The notes: generated from the letters alone by a model not told the origin. A stretch of DNA of 39,094 bases from Spirochaetaceae bacterium (GCA_031290205.1 JAITNZ010000177.1:1-39094); one strand, 5' to 3'. Positions 18,983 through 27,709 are shown, counted from the first letter of the stretch. Program-made: numbers and translations.

Positions 18983-20041
18983 TTACTCCTTCTTCCCTTT
19001 TTGATACGTTACGGTATATACAAAATTTTTATTATCAAAATAATTGAGCGTCGTGCCGTCGACTTGCGCGAACGGATACATAAAATAATCCAGCGCTTCG
19101 CCTGATTGCGGAGGGTCGAAGCGCAACCCTTTATCAGCGCGGCTTACAATAATGCGATATAGATTGTCTCCGTTCCAAAAAAATTCTTTCCATTCGCCGG
19201 TTTTAGGATCATCGAGTTGCAGATTTTCTACGAGCATCGCCTTACGAACATCGGCGGGGTCGGCTTGCACCCAACCAGTGTCGGGTAAATAAAATTCACT
19301 CCAACAATGAAAATCGCCGGTTATTTCCCCGTCTTTACCGGCAATACGCAATCCATATACTTCCCGCGCGGGGATACCGGCGGCGCGCAAAACAGCCACA
19401 AACACCGAGCTAATATCGGCGCACTTTCCGCCGCCGCCGTCCTCGTTCAGCGTAACTAAAGGCTGCCCCAATCCACAGCCTACGATAGAGGCATTTCGAT
19501 AAGTGTTAGCTACCGTCCATTCATACACAGCGCGCGCCTTTTCCAGCATCGTTTTGGAATTGCCGACCGCTTCCTCCGCATTGGCAACAAGCGCCGCGTC
19601 ATCACAGGGGATATACCGGCTTGCTTGCAAATATTTTTTTATATCATCCGGTATTTGTTCCTTGCCTGTTTTAAGCGGCGCGCCCTTAGTAAAATGAGAA
19701 TCAACATTAAATGCAAAAGTCATTTTTGGCGCATCCGCGATTTTTCCAATATCAGCCCACTGTGCATATACGTATGCGGCGCCGCTTTCAGCATCCTCTT
19801 TGATTTCGTACTTGTCATAATTGCCGCTTATAACAACGTCTGAAATATCCTGCTGCCGCTCTGTTCGTGGATACGGAACATAAAGTTTTGCTTCTTTTGC
19901 TTCTTTTCCCCCAGCGTCAGTGTTAAGTTCAAATTCGAACGTAACACGATCTTCTTCACTCTTTGCCGCCTCTTTCTTGCTACACCCAATGATTGCAAAC
20001 AAAAACGCCGCAACCATTAAAATACTAAAAATCTTTTTCAT
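18983..20041 (-). CDS. Transglutaminase-like lipoprotein
   Basis: SBP-type leader MKKIFSILMVAAFLFAIIGCSKKEAAKSE; GGGGKCADISSVFVAVLRAAGIPARE and FHCWSEFYLPDTGWVQADPAD give a Cys-His-Asp triad. Confidence 0.88.
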   Translation of the reverse strand: MKKIFSILMVAAFLFAIIGCSKKEAAKSEEDRVTFEFELNTDAGGKEAKEAKLYVPYPRTERQQDISDVVISGNYDKYEIKEDAESGAAYVYAQWADIGKIADAPKMTFAFNVDSHFTKGAPLKTGKEQIPDDIKKYLQASRYIPCDDAALVANAEEAVGNSKTMLEKARAVYEWTVANTYRNASIVGCGLGQPLVTLNEDGGGGKCADISSVFVAVLRAAGIPAREVYGLRIAGKDGEITGDFHCWSEFYLPDTGWVQADPADVRKAMLVENLQLDDPKTGEWKEFFWNGDNLYRIIVSRADKGLRFDPPQSGEALDYFMYPFAQVDGTTLNYFDNKNFVYTVTYQKGKKE

Positions 20042-20072
20042 TTTTTTTCTCCTAATATATAAAAAATCTTTT

Positions 20073-21191
20073 TTACTCATCATTCACTCCCTGGGGCATC
20101 ACGCCTTTTCTGGCGCCGCGTCCATACTTTCTGGCGGCGTATATATAGGCTTCTATATTTCTGCGGGGGGTGCCTAACGGAACTTGGCAGCCTGAATCCA
20201 GCATGAAGCCTTTGGGGTTATCGCCGCATTTACGGATACATACTTTACAGGCTTCTATAACATCATCTATCGTGCCCATCTTCAGCACATCGACCGGCGC
20301 GACATTTCCTGACAGGGCAAGTTTATTGCCGACGGCAATTTTTGCTTCTTCAAGATCCTCGCAGTTATCGATACTCAACGCGCCTATACCTGTATCGGCA
20401 AGATCCGCCCAGAGCGCTTTTGTTTTACCGCATATATGGGCGCTCGGCGGGAAGCCGCTAATTGTGGTTATTCCTTCCGAAAGCCGCTTTATATACGGCA
20501 ATGAAAATTCATCAAACTGTTTTTTACCAAACATATTCATACAGGTAACCGGATCCGCAAAACCGACACGAACCGGACCAAACTCTTTACAGAAAACTTC
20601 CACCCATTTAAGCGAGGCGTCAACTGCTAAATCCAAAACAGCGCGTAACATTGCGGGATTTTTTTTTGTATCACGCATGAGGCTTTCGGCAGGGCGCAGT
20701 GCGGCGGCTGTTGTAAGAGGACCGCCGACACCGGTGCCTATCTTCATATCAGGAAATCTATCTTTCAATTTTTTAGCAAGTTCCAAAAGTTTGCTCAGCA
20801 CTTCATTCTTGTATGGATCGCTCGAGTTTAGTTTATCAAAATTTGCATAATCGTGAAGAATAAAATCGCTGATATAATCACTTCCATGATTCGGTTTCCA
20901 CAGCGTCGACCCCAAAGCCTCTCCCAGTAATTTAAGCCCCAATGGAACGCTCAGCCCTTCGATGCCAAACTCTTCTTTTTTTCGTTTAATGACTTCGGCT
21001 TTAATTTCAAAGTCTTCATTCAGTTGACTCGTCGTCCAGCCGAATATTTCGGCGAAAACAGGATCAGGTGATAAAAGTGAATAGGGCAAATGATCCACCT
21101 CCTGCCCATTTTGATAAGCCGCCGCCCGTTCGGCAGGACTCATCTCTGGTTTATACCGAGCTAATAACTCTAATAGTTTTTTATACTCCAT
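20073..21191 (-). CDS. Uroporphyrinogen decarboxylase-family methyltransferase 3
   Basis: AHICGKTKALWADLADTG, GFMLDSGCQVPLGTPRRNIEA; 372 aa. Confidence 0.9.
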   Translation of the reverse strand: MEYKKLLELLARYKPEMSPAERAAAYQNGQEVDHLPYSLLSPDPVFAEIFGWTTSQLNEDFEIKAEVIKRKKEEFGIEGLSVPLGLKLLGEALGSTLWKPNHGSDYISDFILHDYANFDKLNSSDPYKNEVLSKLLELAKKLKDRFPDMKIGTGVGGPLTTAAALRPAESLMRDTKKNPAMLRAVLDLAVDASLKWVEVFCKEFGPVRVGFADPVTCMNMFGKKQFDEFSLPYIKRLSEGITTISGFPPSAHICGKTKALWADLADTGIGALSIDNCEDLEEAKIAVGNKLALSGNVAPVDVLKMGTIDDVIEACKVCIRKCGDNPKGFMLDSGCQVPLGTPRRNIEAYIYAARKYGRGARKGVMPQGVNDE

Positions 21192-22015
21192 GTTGTTCCT
21201 CCTAAGGCACTGCCGGCGAAGTGCAATATGCGCAATATTTCGGTGCGCAGTTCTAGAAAATCGTTTGAGTCGCGGCGGCGGGGGTGCGCTGCTTCAACCT
21301 TGATGACTTTTTCTATTTTCGCAGGACGCGCGGACATCACGATGATGCTGGTTGCCATGTAGATAGCTTCGTCGACATCGTGCGTGACCATCACCGTCGT
21401 CATCTGCTGTTGCTGCCAAATCGCCAGAATCTCGTCCTGCATATTCATGCGCGTGAATGCGTCGAGCGCCCCCAACGGCTCATCGAGCAGCAGCACCTTT
21501 GGTTGATTCACCAGCGTGCGCGCCAGTGCCGCCCGCTGCGCCATACCGCCCGATAGATGGTGAGGATACGATTTCTCGAAACCATCAAGCCCGACCAGCT
21601 TAAAAAAACTGGGGATGGTGTGCTTTTTAAGTTTATATATACCCCGTGAACGCAGCCCATAGGCAATGTTTTCGTAAATAGTCATCCAAGGGAAAAGCGT
21701 CGGATCCTGAAAGACGAGCCCGCGCTCGTAACCGGGCTTTGTTATTGCAACACCGTCCAGACTGAGAGCGCCCGAATCCTGCTGCGTAAGACCGGCGATA
21801 AGGCGGAGGAGCGTCGACTTCCCGCAACCCGACGGACCTATCAGACTGATAAATTCCCCGCGCTCGAATGTAAGGTCGACATCATCCAAGACCACAATGT
21901 CCTGCCCCTCGTTACGGGGAAACGTCTTGCGCAATTTTTTGATTTCTATTAGTCCGCCACATCTGGGTTCAGCTTTGCCTTCGTTAAGAGAGTATCTATT
22001 TATTGATTCATTCAT
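21170..22015 (-). CDS. ABC transporter ATP-binding protein (SsuB/TauB type)
   Basis: [39 protein letters not shown]; probable start MNESINRYS at 22015. Confidence 0.9.
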   Translation of the reverse strand: MNESINRYSLNEGKAEPRCGGLIEIKKLRKTFPRNEGQDIVVLDDVDLTFERGEFISLIGPSGCGKSTLLRLIAGLTQQDSGALSLDGVAITKPGYERGLVFQDPTLFPWMTIYENIAYGLRSRGIYKLKKHTIPSFFKLVGLDGFEKSYPHHLSGGMAQRAALARTLVNQPKVLLLDEPLGALDAFTRMNMQDEILAIWQQQQMTTVMVTHDVDEAIYMATSIIVMSARPAKIEKVIKVEAAHPRRRDSNDFLELRTEILRILHFAGSALGGTTWSIKNY

Positions 22016-22023
22016 TGCTACCT

Positions 22024-23067
22024 TCACCACCGTATCGTTCCCTTCTGCCATGCGAGCACCTTGTTGCGAATCTTGAATTGCAGCCCGATTAGACATGAAA
22101 ACGTGACCGCAATGATGATGAGCGCCGCATAGACGTTGGCGTAGGAAAGCATTTCCCGCTGCCAGTTGATATACCAACCGATGCCGAACTTGCAGCCGAT
22201 CATCTCGGCAGCCATGAGCGTGAGGAAGCAGGCTGAGGTGCCATTAAAGAGCCCGGTAAAAATATTGGGGGCGGCGGCGGGAAGCGCAACCGTCAATATC
22301 ATGCGGAGGTCGCTTGCGCCGAGTGTGCTGGACACTTCAAAATAGCTCTTGCGGACGTTCATAATCCCAGAGCTGGTCAGCACGGTCGTGGGGAACCAGA
22401 CGCCGAGCGCGATAAGGAATATGCTGGCGCTGGTGGGCTCGAAGAATACGACGAGCGCGACCGGAATCCACGCGGTTGACGGGATGGGTCCCACGACGCG
22501 GATAAAGGGCATGATCCAATAATTGAAACGCCGGCTCCAGCCGATAAGCGTTCCGGTAAACACGCCGAGGAGCGCGCCTGTGATAAAGCCGCCGGCGAGG
22601 AGGCGCAGCGAATAGACGAGGCAGCGGAGCAAAAAAAGCCAATCTTCGGCAAAAACGCTGATAATCCGTTCGGGTGCGGGGAAGTAAATGTAAGGAATTA
22701 CGTTAAATTTGAGGGTGATAAGGTCATAAAGCCCCAGTGCGAGGTAGCCTGTGGCATGAAAACCCGCCTTAAAACTCAATTTTTTTCGTAATACGGGGCT
22801 AAAAATGCTTGCAATCGCGGCGGCGCTGTACAAAATCAATAAAAGGAAGATAAAATTGCTAAAAAAGGGCAGTAATTTTGGACGGTAATTTGCATGAACG
22901 GGTAAAATCAGGTGCAACGTCAGCACGATGCCCAGACTGGCTACCGGTAGAAGCACTCGCCAGTTAAACGAAACACTTGAAAAAGCGAACGCGGAAAAGA
23001 GATTTTTTCCTGTTTTTTTTGGGTGATAACCGGGCACGCCGATTGGGGACAAGTCCATTTCAGTCAA
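22024..23067 (-). CDS. ABC transporter permease (SsuC/TauC type) with extended N-terminal membrane region
   Basis: BPD_transp_1 permease in the C-terminal two thirds; extra hydrophobic segments in the first ~110 residues. Confidence 0.85.
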   Translation of the reverse strand: MTEMDLSPIGVPGYHPKKTGKNLFSAFAFSSVSFNWRVLLPVASLGIVLTLHLILPVHANYRPKLLPFFSNFIFLLLILYSAAAIASIFSPVLRKKLSFKAGFHATGYLALGLYDLITLKFNVIPYIYFPAPERIISVFAEDWLFLLRCLVYSLRLLAGGFITGALLGVFTGTLIGWSRRFNYWIMPFIRVVGPIPSTAWIPVALVVFFEPTSASIFLIALGVWFPTTVLTSSGIMNVRKSYFEVSSTLGASDLRMILTVALPAAAPNIFTGLFNGTSACFLTLMAAEMIGCKFGIGWYINWQREMLSYANVYAALIIIAVTFSCLIGLQFKIRNKVLAWQKGTIRW

Positions 23068-23126
23068 TACCCATTAAACCGATAGAATTGATATATTTTA
23101 TGCAAAACTAAAGCTGCCATGGAATT

Positions 23127-23154
23127 ATTATACGCAAAGTGATTTTTTTGTCAA
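23127..23154 (-). promoter_or_regulatory. Consensus sigma70 promoter at the head of the co-directional gene run
   Basis: Minus strand TTGACA (23154-23149), 16-bp spacer, TATAAT (23132-23127). Confidence 0.7.
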
Positions 23155-23286
23155 GGGGGGAATTATTTTTGGAAACTTAACGGGGGGCAAACTGAGAAGC
23201 CGTCTGCGGTTTTTTATTCACTATTCATTACTAAGCGGAGTCTCGTAGAGCGCACTTGGCATGGGTACATGGGTATAAGCGGGCGC

Positions 23287-23796
23287 TCACTGAATTACCA
23301 TGAAGTCTGTGAAATAGAGTTTTTCGATTTTTCCAAGCCTGAGGAAGCTGTTATAGCGCGCCAGAAGCTTGTTTTTAATGGTTGCGTCATCGTTAAGAAT
23401 GGGGCTTGAAGCTGGAAGTTCTGCGAAAAAATCAAGTGTTGCGTTACGGAAATCGCGGATATGCAGGGCAAGTTCTTCGTAAAAAGCCCGGTCCTCGCTG
23501 TTGTAGGGGAAGTAAGGCTCGATTATCACCGTAGCCAGCGTCATATTCCGCTCCGCCTTTAATGCGGCGCGGATTCTCCCGATGCCACCGAATGTTTTCT
23601 CGGAAAACAGCTGGATTGGAGACTGTGCCGCGCCTAAGTTTTCTGCTGGAAGCGGCGGCATAGCAGCGTTCTGCGACGCTTCTCTAAGAAACACCGCAGA
23701 ACTAACGGTAATAAAAAGCAATTGCACAATCAAGATGCCAAGTAAAACCCCGTCAAACTTGGACTTATTAGACTTCTTCACATTGCACTTTACCAT
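23287..23796 (-). CDS. FliL-like single-TM protein
   Basis: N-terminal TM; FGGIGRIRAAL, VIIEPYFPYNSEDRAFYEEL, LGKIEKLYFTDFMVIQ resemble FliL-family sequence. Confidence 0.6.
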   Translation of the reverse strand: MVKCNVKKSNKSKFDGVLLGILIVQLLFITVSSAVFLREASQNAAMPPLPAENLGAAQSPIQLFSEKTFGGIGRIRAALKAERNMTLATVIIEPYFPYNSEDRAFYEELALHIRDFRNATLDFFAELPASSPILNDDATIKNKLLARYNSFLRLGKIEKLYFTDFMVIQ

Positions 23797-23898
23797 AAGG
23801 GCGCCTCTGGAAACTAGTGTTCTGTCCGAAACAGAGTGCGTAATAATTGTCGTAGATTCGGGATGTGGTTTGAAGCCGCAAAACACGCAGCGTAAGCA

Positions 23899-24139
23899 GT
23901 GCAAGCAGCGGCTATCGCCAATTTGACCGCCTTGTTCGCTTTTAAGGGCAGCGTTTCATCGGGATTGCCTGGCGCATTCGAAGCGGGGTTTCGGAAGTCT
24001 ATTGATGAGTATGCCGAGGGTAATTATGGATGAAGTTGTTAACGATATGACCGCACTCTATCGACGCCGCTATAACAATCGTCGCGCCATGCTTGACGTG
24101 TTGCGCAGGTTTCCTCCACCCGAACCGCGAAAGAAATAG
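23899..24139 (+). other. Two short overlapping ORFs (GTG 23899-24033 and ATG 24026-24139), possible gene remnants
   Basis: 'PGAFEAGFRKSIDEYAEGNYG*' followed by overlapping 'MDEVVNDMTALYRRRYNNRRAMLDVLRRFPPPEPRKK*'; protein-like composition only. Confidence 0.25.
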
Positions 24140-24173
24140 CAATCACTGTAGCTTGACGGTAGCGATTACTGAA

Positions 24174-24989
24174 TTAGCCTTTAACAGCGCCGGCGGTTAA
24201 ACCGCGGACGACATATTTCTGGAATATCATCGTGAGGATGATTGCCGGTGTTACGATGGCGACTGCGGCTGCCATGACGCCGCCCCAGTCAACTTCAGCA
24301 TAGGACATAAAATTATAGACGGCTATGGGGAGCGTTTTTGTTTTCTCCATGCTGAGGACTTGCGAGAACATAAAGTTATTCCACGAAAAAATAAAACTCA
24401 ATGTTGTTGCCGTAACGATACCGGGCATCGAAAGCGGCAGTATGATCTTGATAAAAGCGTAGGGGCGCGAAGCGCCGTCCACGAGCGCGGAGTCTTCCAG
24501 CTCGGTGGGTATCGTCTCGAAGTAGGCCGACATGATCCAGACGACTATCGGCAGCGCAATCAGTATATGTGAAAGTATCAACGCCGTGTAAGAATCCATC
24601 AGATTGAGGCGCGAGAAAACTATATACCAGGGCATTAAAAACGAGATGCCGGGCATCAAGCGGGCGACGAGGATGAGCATTAAAAGTTTTTTCTGCATAT
24701 AGCGGGCTATCGAATACGCGGCGGGGAGCCCTATCACTAACGAAATGAGGACTGCCGTAACGGCGACTACCGTTGAGTTTTTTAGATACAAAAGAAAATT
24801 CTGCTCACCAAAAACTTTATGAAAATTACGCATCGTCGGCGAAAAAATAAATTTTGGGGGCCAGGATATTATATCAACCTGCGTCTTGAATGATGATAAG
24901 AACATCCACAAAAATGGAAACACCACCGGAATCAATATGGCAATAACCAACAGGGCAAATAAAATTTTTTGTAAACAAGACGACTTCAT
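24174..24989 (-). CDS. Carbohydrate ABC transporter permease (MalG/UgpE type)
   Basis: 'LEDSALVDGASRPYAFIKIILPLSMPGI' EAA-loop motif. Confidence 0.92.
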   Translation of the reverse strand: MKSSCLQKILFALLVIAILIPVVFPFLWMFLSSFKTQVDIISWPPKFIFSPTMRNFHKVFGEQNFLLYLKNSTVVAVTAVLISLVIGLPAAYSIARYMQKKLLMLILVARLMPGISFLMPWYIVFSRLNLMDSYTALILSHILIALPIVVWIMSAYFETIPTELEDSALVDGASRPYAFIKIILPLSMPGIVTATTLSFIFSWNNFMFSQVLSMEKTKTLPIAVYNFMSYAEVDWGGVMAAAVAIVTPAIILTMIFQKYVVRGLTAGAVKG

Positions 24990-24999
24990 AATTTTCCCC

Positions 25000-25890
25000 T
25001 TAGACTTCGAAGCGAGTGCGAAGTTTCATCACTCCGAGGCTGAAGAACAGCACGATGAGGAAGAGAAAGACGAGCGACACCGACGAGCGCCCCATCTCGA
25101 AATACTCAAAACTCAGCTTAAACGCATAAATATTTAATGTTTCCGATGAATAGCCGGGACCGCCGCGCGTCATCGCATAGATAATATCGTAGGTTTTAAG
25201 CGCGTCGACGGCGCGTAAGACGAGCGCGGTAAGCATCGTCGGCATTATCATCGGCAGCGTGATGTGAAAAAAAGTCTGCACGCCGCCGGCGCCGTCCACC
25301 CGCGCCGATTCAAACACTTCATGCGGCAGCCCGGAAAGACCGGCAAGCATGATCAGCGCGATCATCGGCGTCCATTGCCATATATCGACGAGCATCAGCG
25401 CCTGCATGACGGTGGATGTCTCGGTTACCCACCCGCTTTGCGGGAGGTGCAACACACTCAGTATATAGTTGAGGAAGCCTATCGTCGGATCATAAAAAAG
25501 ATTGAACACGATACCGATAGCAACCGGCGTTACTACAAGCGGAAGGAGAAGGAGGAACTTCAGCAATCCCTTCCCCCTAAAATCGTTGTTCAATACCAAC
25601 GCAATGATCGTCCCCAACACCGTCTCGGCGGCAACAACGCCAAAGGTGAAGGCAAACGTGCGCAACACGGCGTTGAGGAAGCGGCTGTCTTTTATCACAT
25701 CAATATAACTTTTGAAGCCGGCGAGCGTAAGCGGGCGCCCCGAAGTAAGCGCCCAATCAGAAAAACTGACAAAGAGCGTGTAGACGATGGGAAACGCCAT
25801 CAAGAGGATGATGAAGACTGCCGCCGGCAGCGGGAAGATATATTTTAAGTTACGCTCAAAAAAACTTCCCGCTAAAGCATTATGTTTCAT
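25000..25890 (-). CDS. Carbohydrate ABC transporter permease (MalF/UgpA type)
   Basis: 'VFESARVDGAGGVQTFFHITLPMIMPTM' EAA-loop motif. Confidence 0.92.
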   Translation of the reverse strand: MKHNALAGSFFERNLKYIFPLPAAVFIILLMAFPIVYTLFVSFSDWALTSGRPLTLAGFKSYIDVIKDSRFLNAVLRTFAFTFGVVAAETVLGTIIALVLNNDFRGKGLLKFLLLLPLVVTPVAIGIVFNLFYDPTIGFLNYILSVLHLPQSGWVTETSTVMQALMLVDIWQWTPMIALIMLAGLSGLPHEVFESARVDGAGGVQTFFHITLPMIMPTMLTALVLRAVDALKTYDIIYAMTRGGPGYSSETLNIYAFKLSFEYFEMGRSSVSLVFLFLIVLFFSLGVMKLRTRFEV

Positions 25891-27146
25891 TATTTTCCGT
25901 ATTCGCCGTCAGTTTTTAACAGTTCGTTGACCGCGGCGGCTTTTTCGCTTGCTAAGGCTGCGAGGCGGGGCGACGCGCCCTTCGTATCAATCGACTCGAT
26001 GATCACTTCGCCGATAAGATCGCGCGCCTTGCCGACCGAGCTCATGAAGGGTCTGTCGTAGGGGTAGCCGTTTTGCGCGGCGTGCTCCTGCGTTTCAATC
26101 AAGCCGGGGTTCATCGCCGCACGGACGCCGGAATCCTGCCATGCTGAGTTGCGCGCCATCGTAATATTGCGCCCCATACCCGCGATGGCAAGCTCTTGGC
26201 TGGTAGCCCAGTCGAGGAATTTTTGCGCCGCGTCAAGATTCTTTGTCTTTGCCGAAATGCCCATCGCCCAGGAAACAACGATGAAGGGGCTGTCCGCTTT
26301 TGGACCCGCCGGCAGCTTTGCCACGCCGACATTTTCCTGCGGAATCTGGGTCTTCGCGGGGTCGATAACCTGCCCGTAGAAGACCGAAGCATCCGTCCAC
26401 ATGGCGAGTTTACCCGCCTGGAAGACCGGCATCAGGTTTTCCCACGACATCGAGGTGATGCCCTGCGGTCCGTAGCTGCCGAGCATTCTTCCATAAAACT
26501 GAATCGCTTCGAGCGCTTCGGGGCTGTCGAAAACCGCGACGCCGCCGTCAAGATAACGCCCGCCGAAATTGTAAACATAGCTTGACATCTGCGTTACCGC
26601 CGCCGCGCCCGCTCCCCGTGAGCCGAAACCGGCAACGTCGCCGCTATTCAGCGCCTGGGCGGCTGCCTCAAGCTCGGTAAAATTAAGCGGCACTTGCAGC
26701 CCCGCCTTTGCGAAGAGGTCTTTGCGGTAGTAGAGCACCTGCCACTCGGTTACCAGCGGGACGATGTAGGGTGTGCCGTCTTTGCGCCCAATATCGACGG
26801 TATTTGCCGGATAATCGGCAAAATCATAGCTGTCGAGCGGCGCATACCAGCCGTTTTTGTTAAAAAGCAGCGTGTCCTGCAAGGGGCGCGTCATAAAAAC
26901 ATCCACTGAGGAGGAATTAGTCGCAAATTCCGTGGTAAGTTTCTGGGTAAGCTGGGCTTCTTGCAGGCTTTCGACCTGCACTTTGATGCCGCTTTCCTGT
27001 TCAAATTGAGGAATAGCGGATTTTAAGAGCTCGCCATAGGGGTGGTTGGCAAGCAAAACACGGATTTCGCCGGTGGCTTTCTTCCCACTACAGCTAAAAA
27101 AGAAAATCGAGCCCGTTATTAAAAGGGCGCATAAGATACGTTTCAT
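25890..27146 (-). CDS. Carbohydrate ABC transporter substrate-binding lipoprotein (SBP family 1)
   Basis: MKRILCALLITGSIFFFSCSGKK lipobox; family-1 SBP pattern; GGAG RBS before ATG 27146. Confidence 0.9.
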   Translation of the reverse strand: MKRILCALLITGSIFFFSCSGKKATGEIRVLLANHPYGELLKSAIPQFEQESGIKVQVESLQEAQLTQKLTTEFATNSSSVDVFMTRPLQDTLLFNKNGWYAPLDSYDFADYPANTVDIGRKDGTPYIVPLVTEWQVLYYRKDLFAKAGLQVPLNFTELEAAAQALNSGDVAGFGSRGAGAAAVTQMSSYVYNFGGRYLDGGVAVFDSPEALEAIQFYGRMLGSYGPQGITSMSWENLMPVFQAGKLAMWTDASVFYGQVIDPAKTQIPQENVGVAKLPAGPKADSPFIVVSWAMGISAKTKNLDAAQKFLDWATSQELAIAGMGRNITMARNSAWQDSGVRAAMNPGLIETQEHAAQNGYPYDRPFMSSVGKARDLIGEVIIESIDTKGASPRLAALASEKAAAVNELLKTDGEYGK

Positions 27147-27230
27147 TTTGTTCTCCATAAAATATAAAAAAAGATTTCACCATTAAAAGGCTAGGGACAA
27201 GTGTAAACGATTTTGAAAAACAATGGAAGA

Positions 27231-27315
27231 GGGCGCCTCAGGCGCTTTCAGCCCATGCAAACGGCGCTCGCAGTCTTAACAGCCTAAGCAGGGGGCCTCA
27301 GGCGCTTCCTGCCCT
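27231..27315 (+). repeat. Dispersed hairpin element (long form)
   Basis: GGCGCCTCAGGCGCTTTCAGCCC...CGGCGCTCGCAGTCTTAACAGCCTAAGCAGG; shared with 36708-36770 and the complement of 27661-27735. Confidence 0.8.
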
Positions 27316-27449
27316 AGCAGCCTGTTGGACTTTGCCATTTTTTGCGAATTTTATATGCTATTAGATAGTATTTTGAAGAAATTTTCAACGAATTTCCATC
27401 AAAACAGATGCTATTAGCGAGATTTTGGTCGAAGTCCGACAGGCTGCTA
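27315..27449. mobile_element. MITE-like element with 17-bp terminal inverted repeats and TA flanks
   Basis: AGCAGCCTGTTGGACTT (27316-27332) versus AAGTCCGACAGGCTGCT (27432-27448), one mismatch; TA at both ends; no ORF. Confidence 0.7.
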
Positions 27450-27450
27450 A

Positions 27451-27535
27451 GAGCATGGCGGCGAGCACTGGCGCGTCCGCGCTTGTGTCGCGTACCTGAG
27501 AAAGCCTTCCCCTTGGACGCGAATGCACACGAATA
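27451..27535 (+). repeat. Direct repeat copy 1 (also at 31318-31413)
   Basis: GAGCATGGCGGCGAGCACTGGCGCGTNNGCGCTTGTGTCGCGTACCTGAGAAAGCCTTCCC shared. Confidence 0.85.
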
Positions 27536-27709
27536 ATCGTAAAATATCCTTATGAATTCGCGATTTCATCGCGTCATTCGCAGACTTTTTTCTGCATCAA
27601 TCCGCAAATTTTGCGGATTTCCTTGATTTTTCTATTTTAATGCGCTCGCCCTGACCGACATAGGGCAGCCCCAAACCTGCATACGCAGTTTGGACTGCGA
27701 ACGCCCTTT

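Noticed and set aside
1571-23067. Selenoprotein genes (in-frame TGA with SECIS) inside the island
   Set aside because: All recognised ORFs are complete with Cys versions; I saw no interrupted frame or SECIS hairpin, though I could not scan exhaustively.
23068-23286. Cobalamin riboswitch upstream of the island
   Set aside because: The leader after the promoter is only about 55-65 nt, too short for a cobalamin riboswitch, and no B12-box was recognised.
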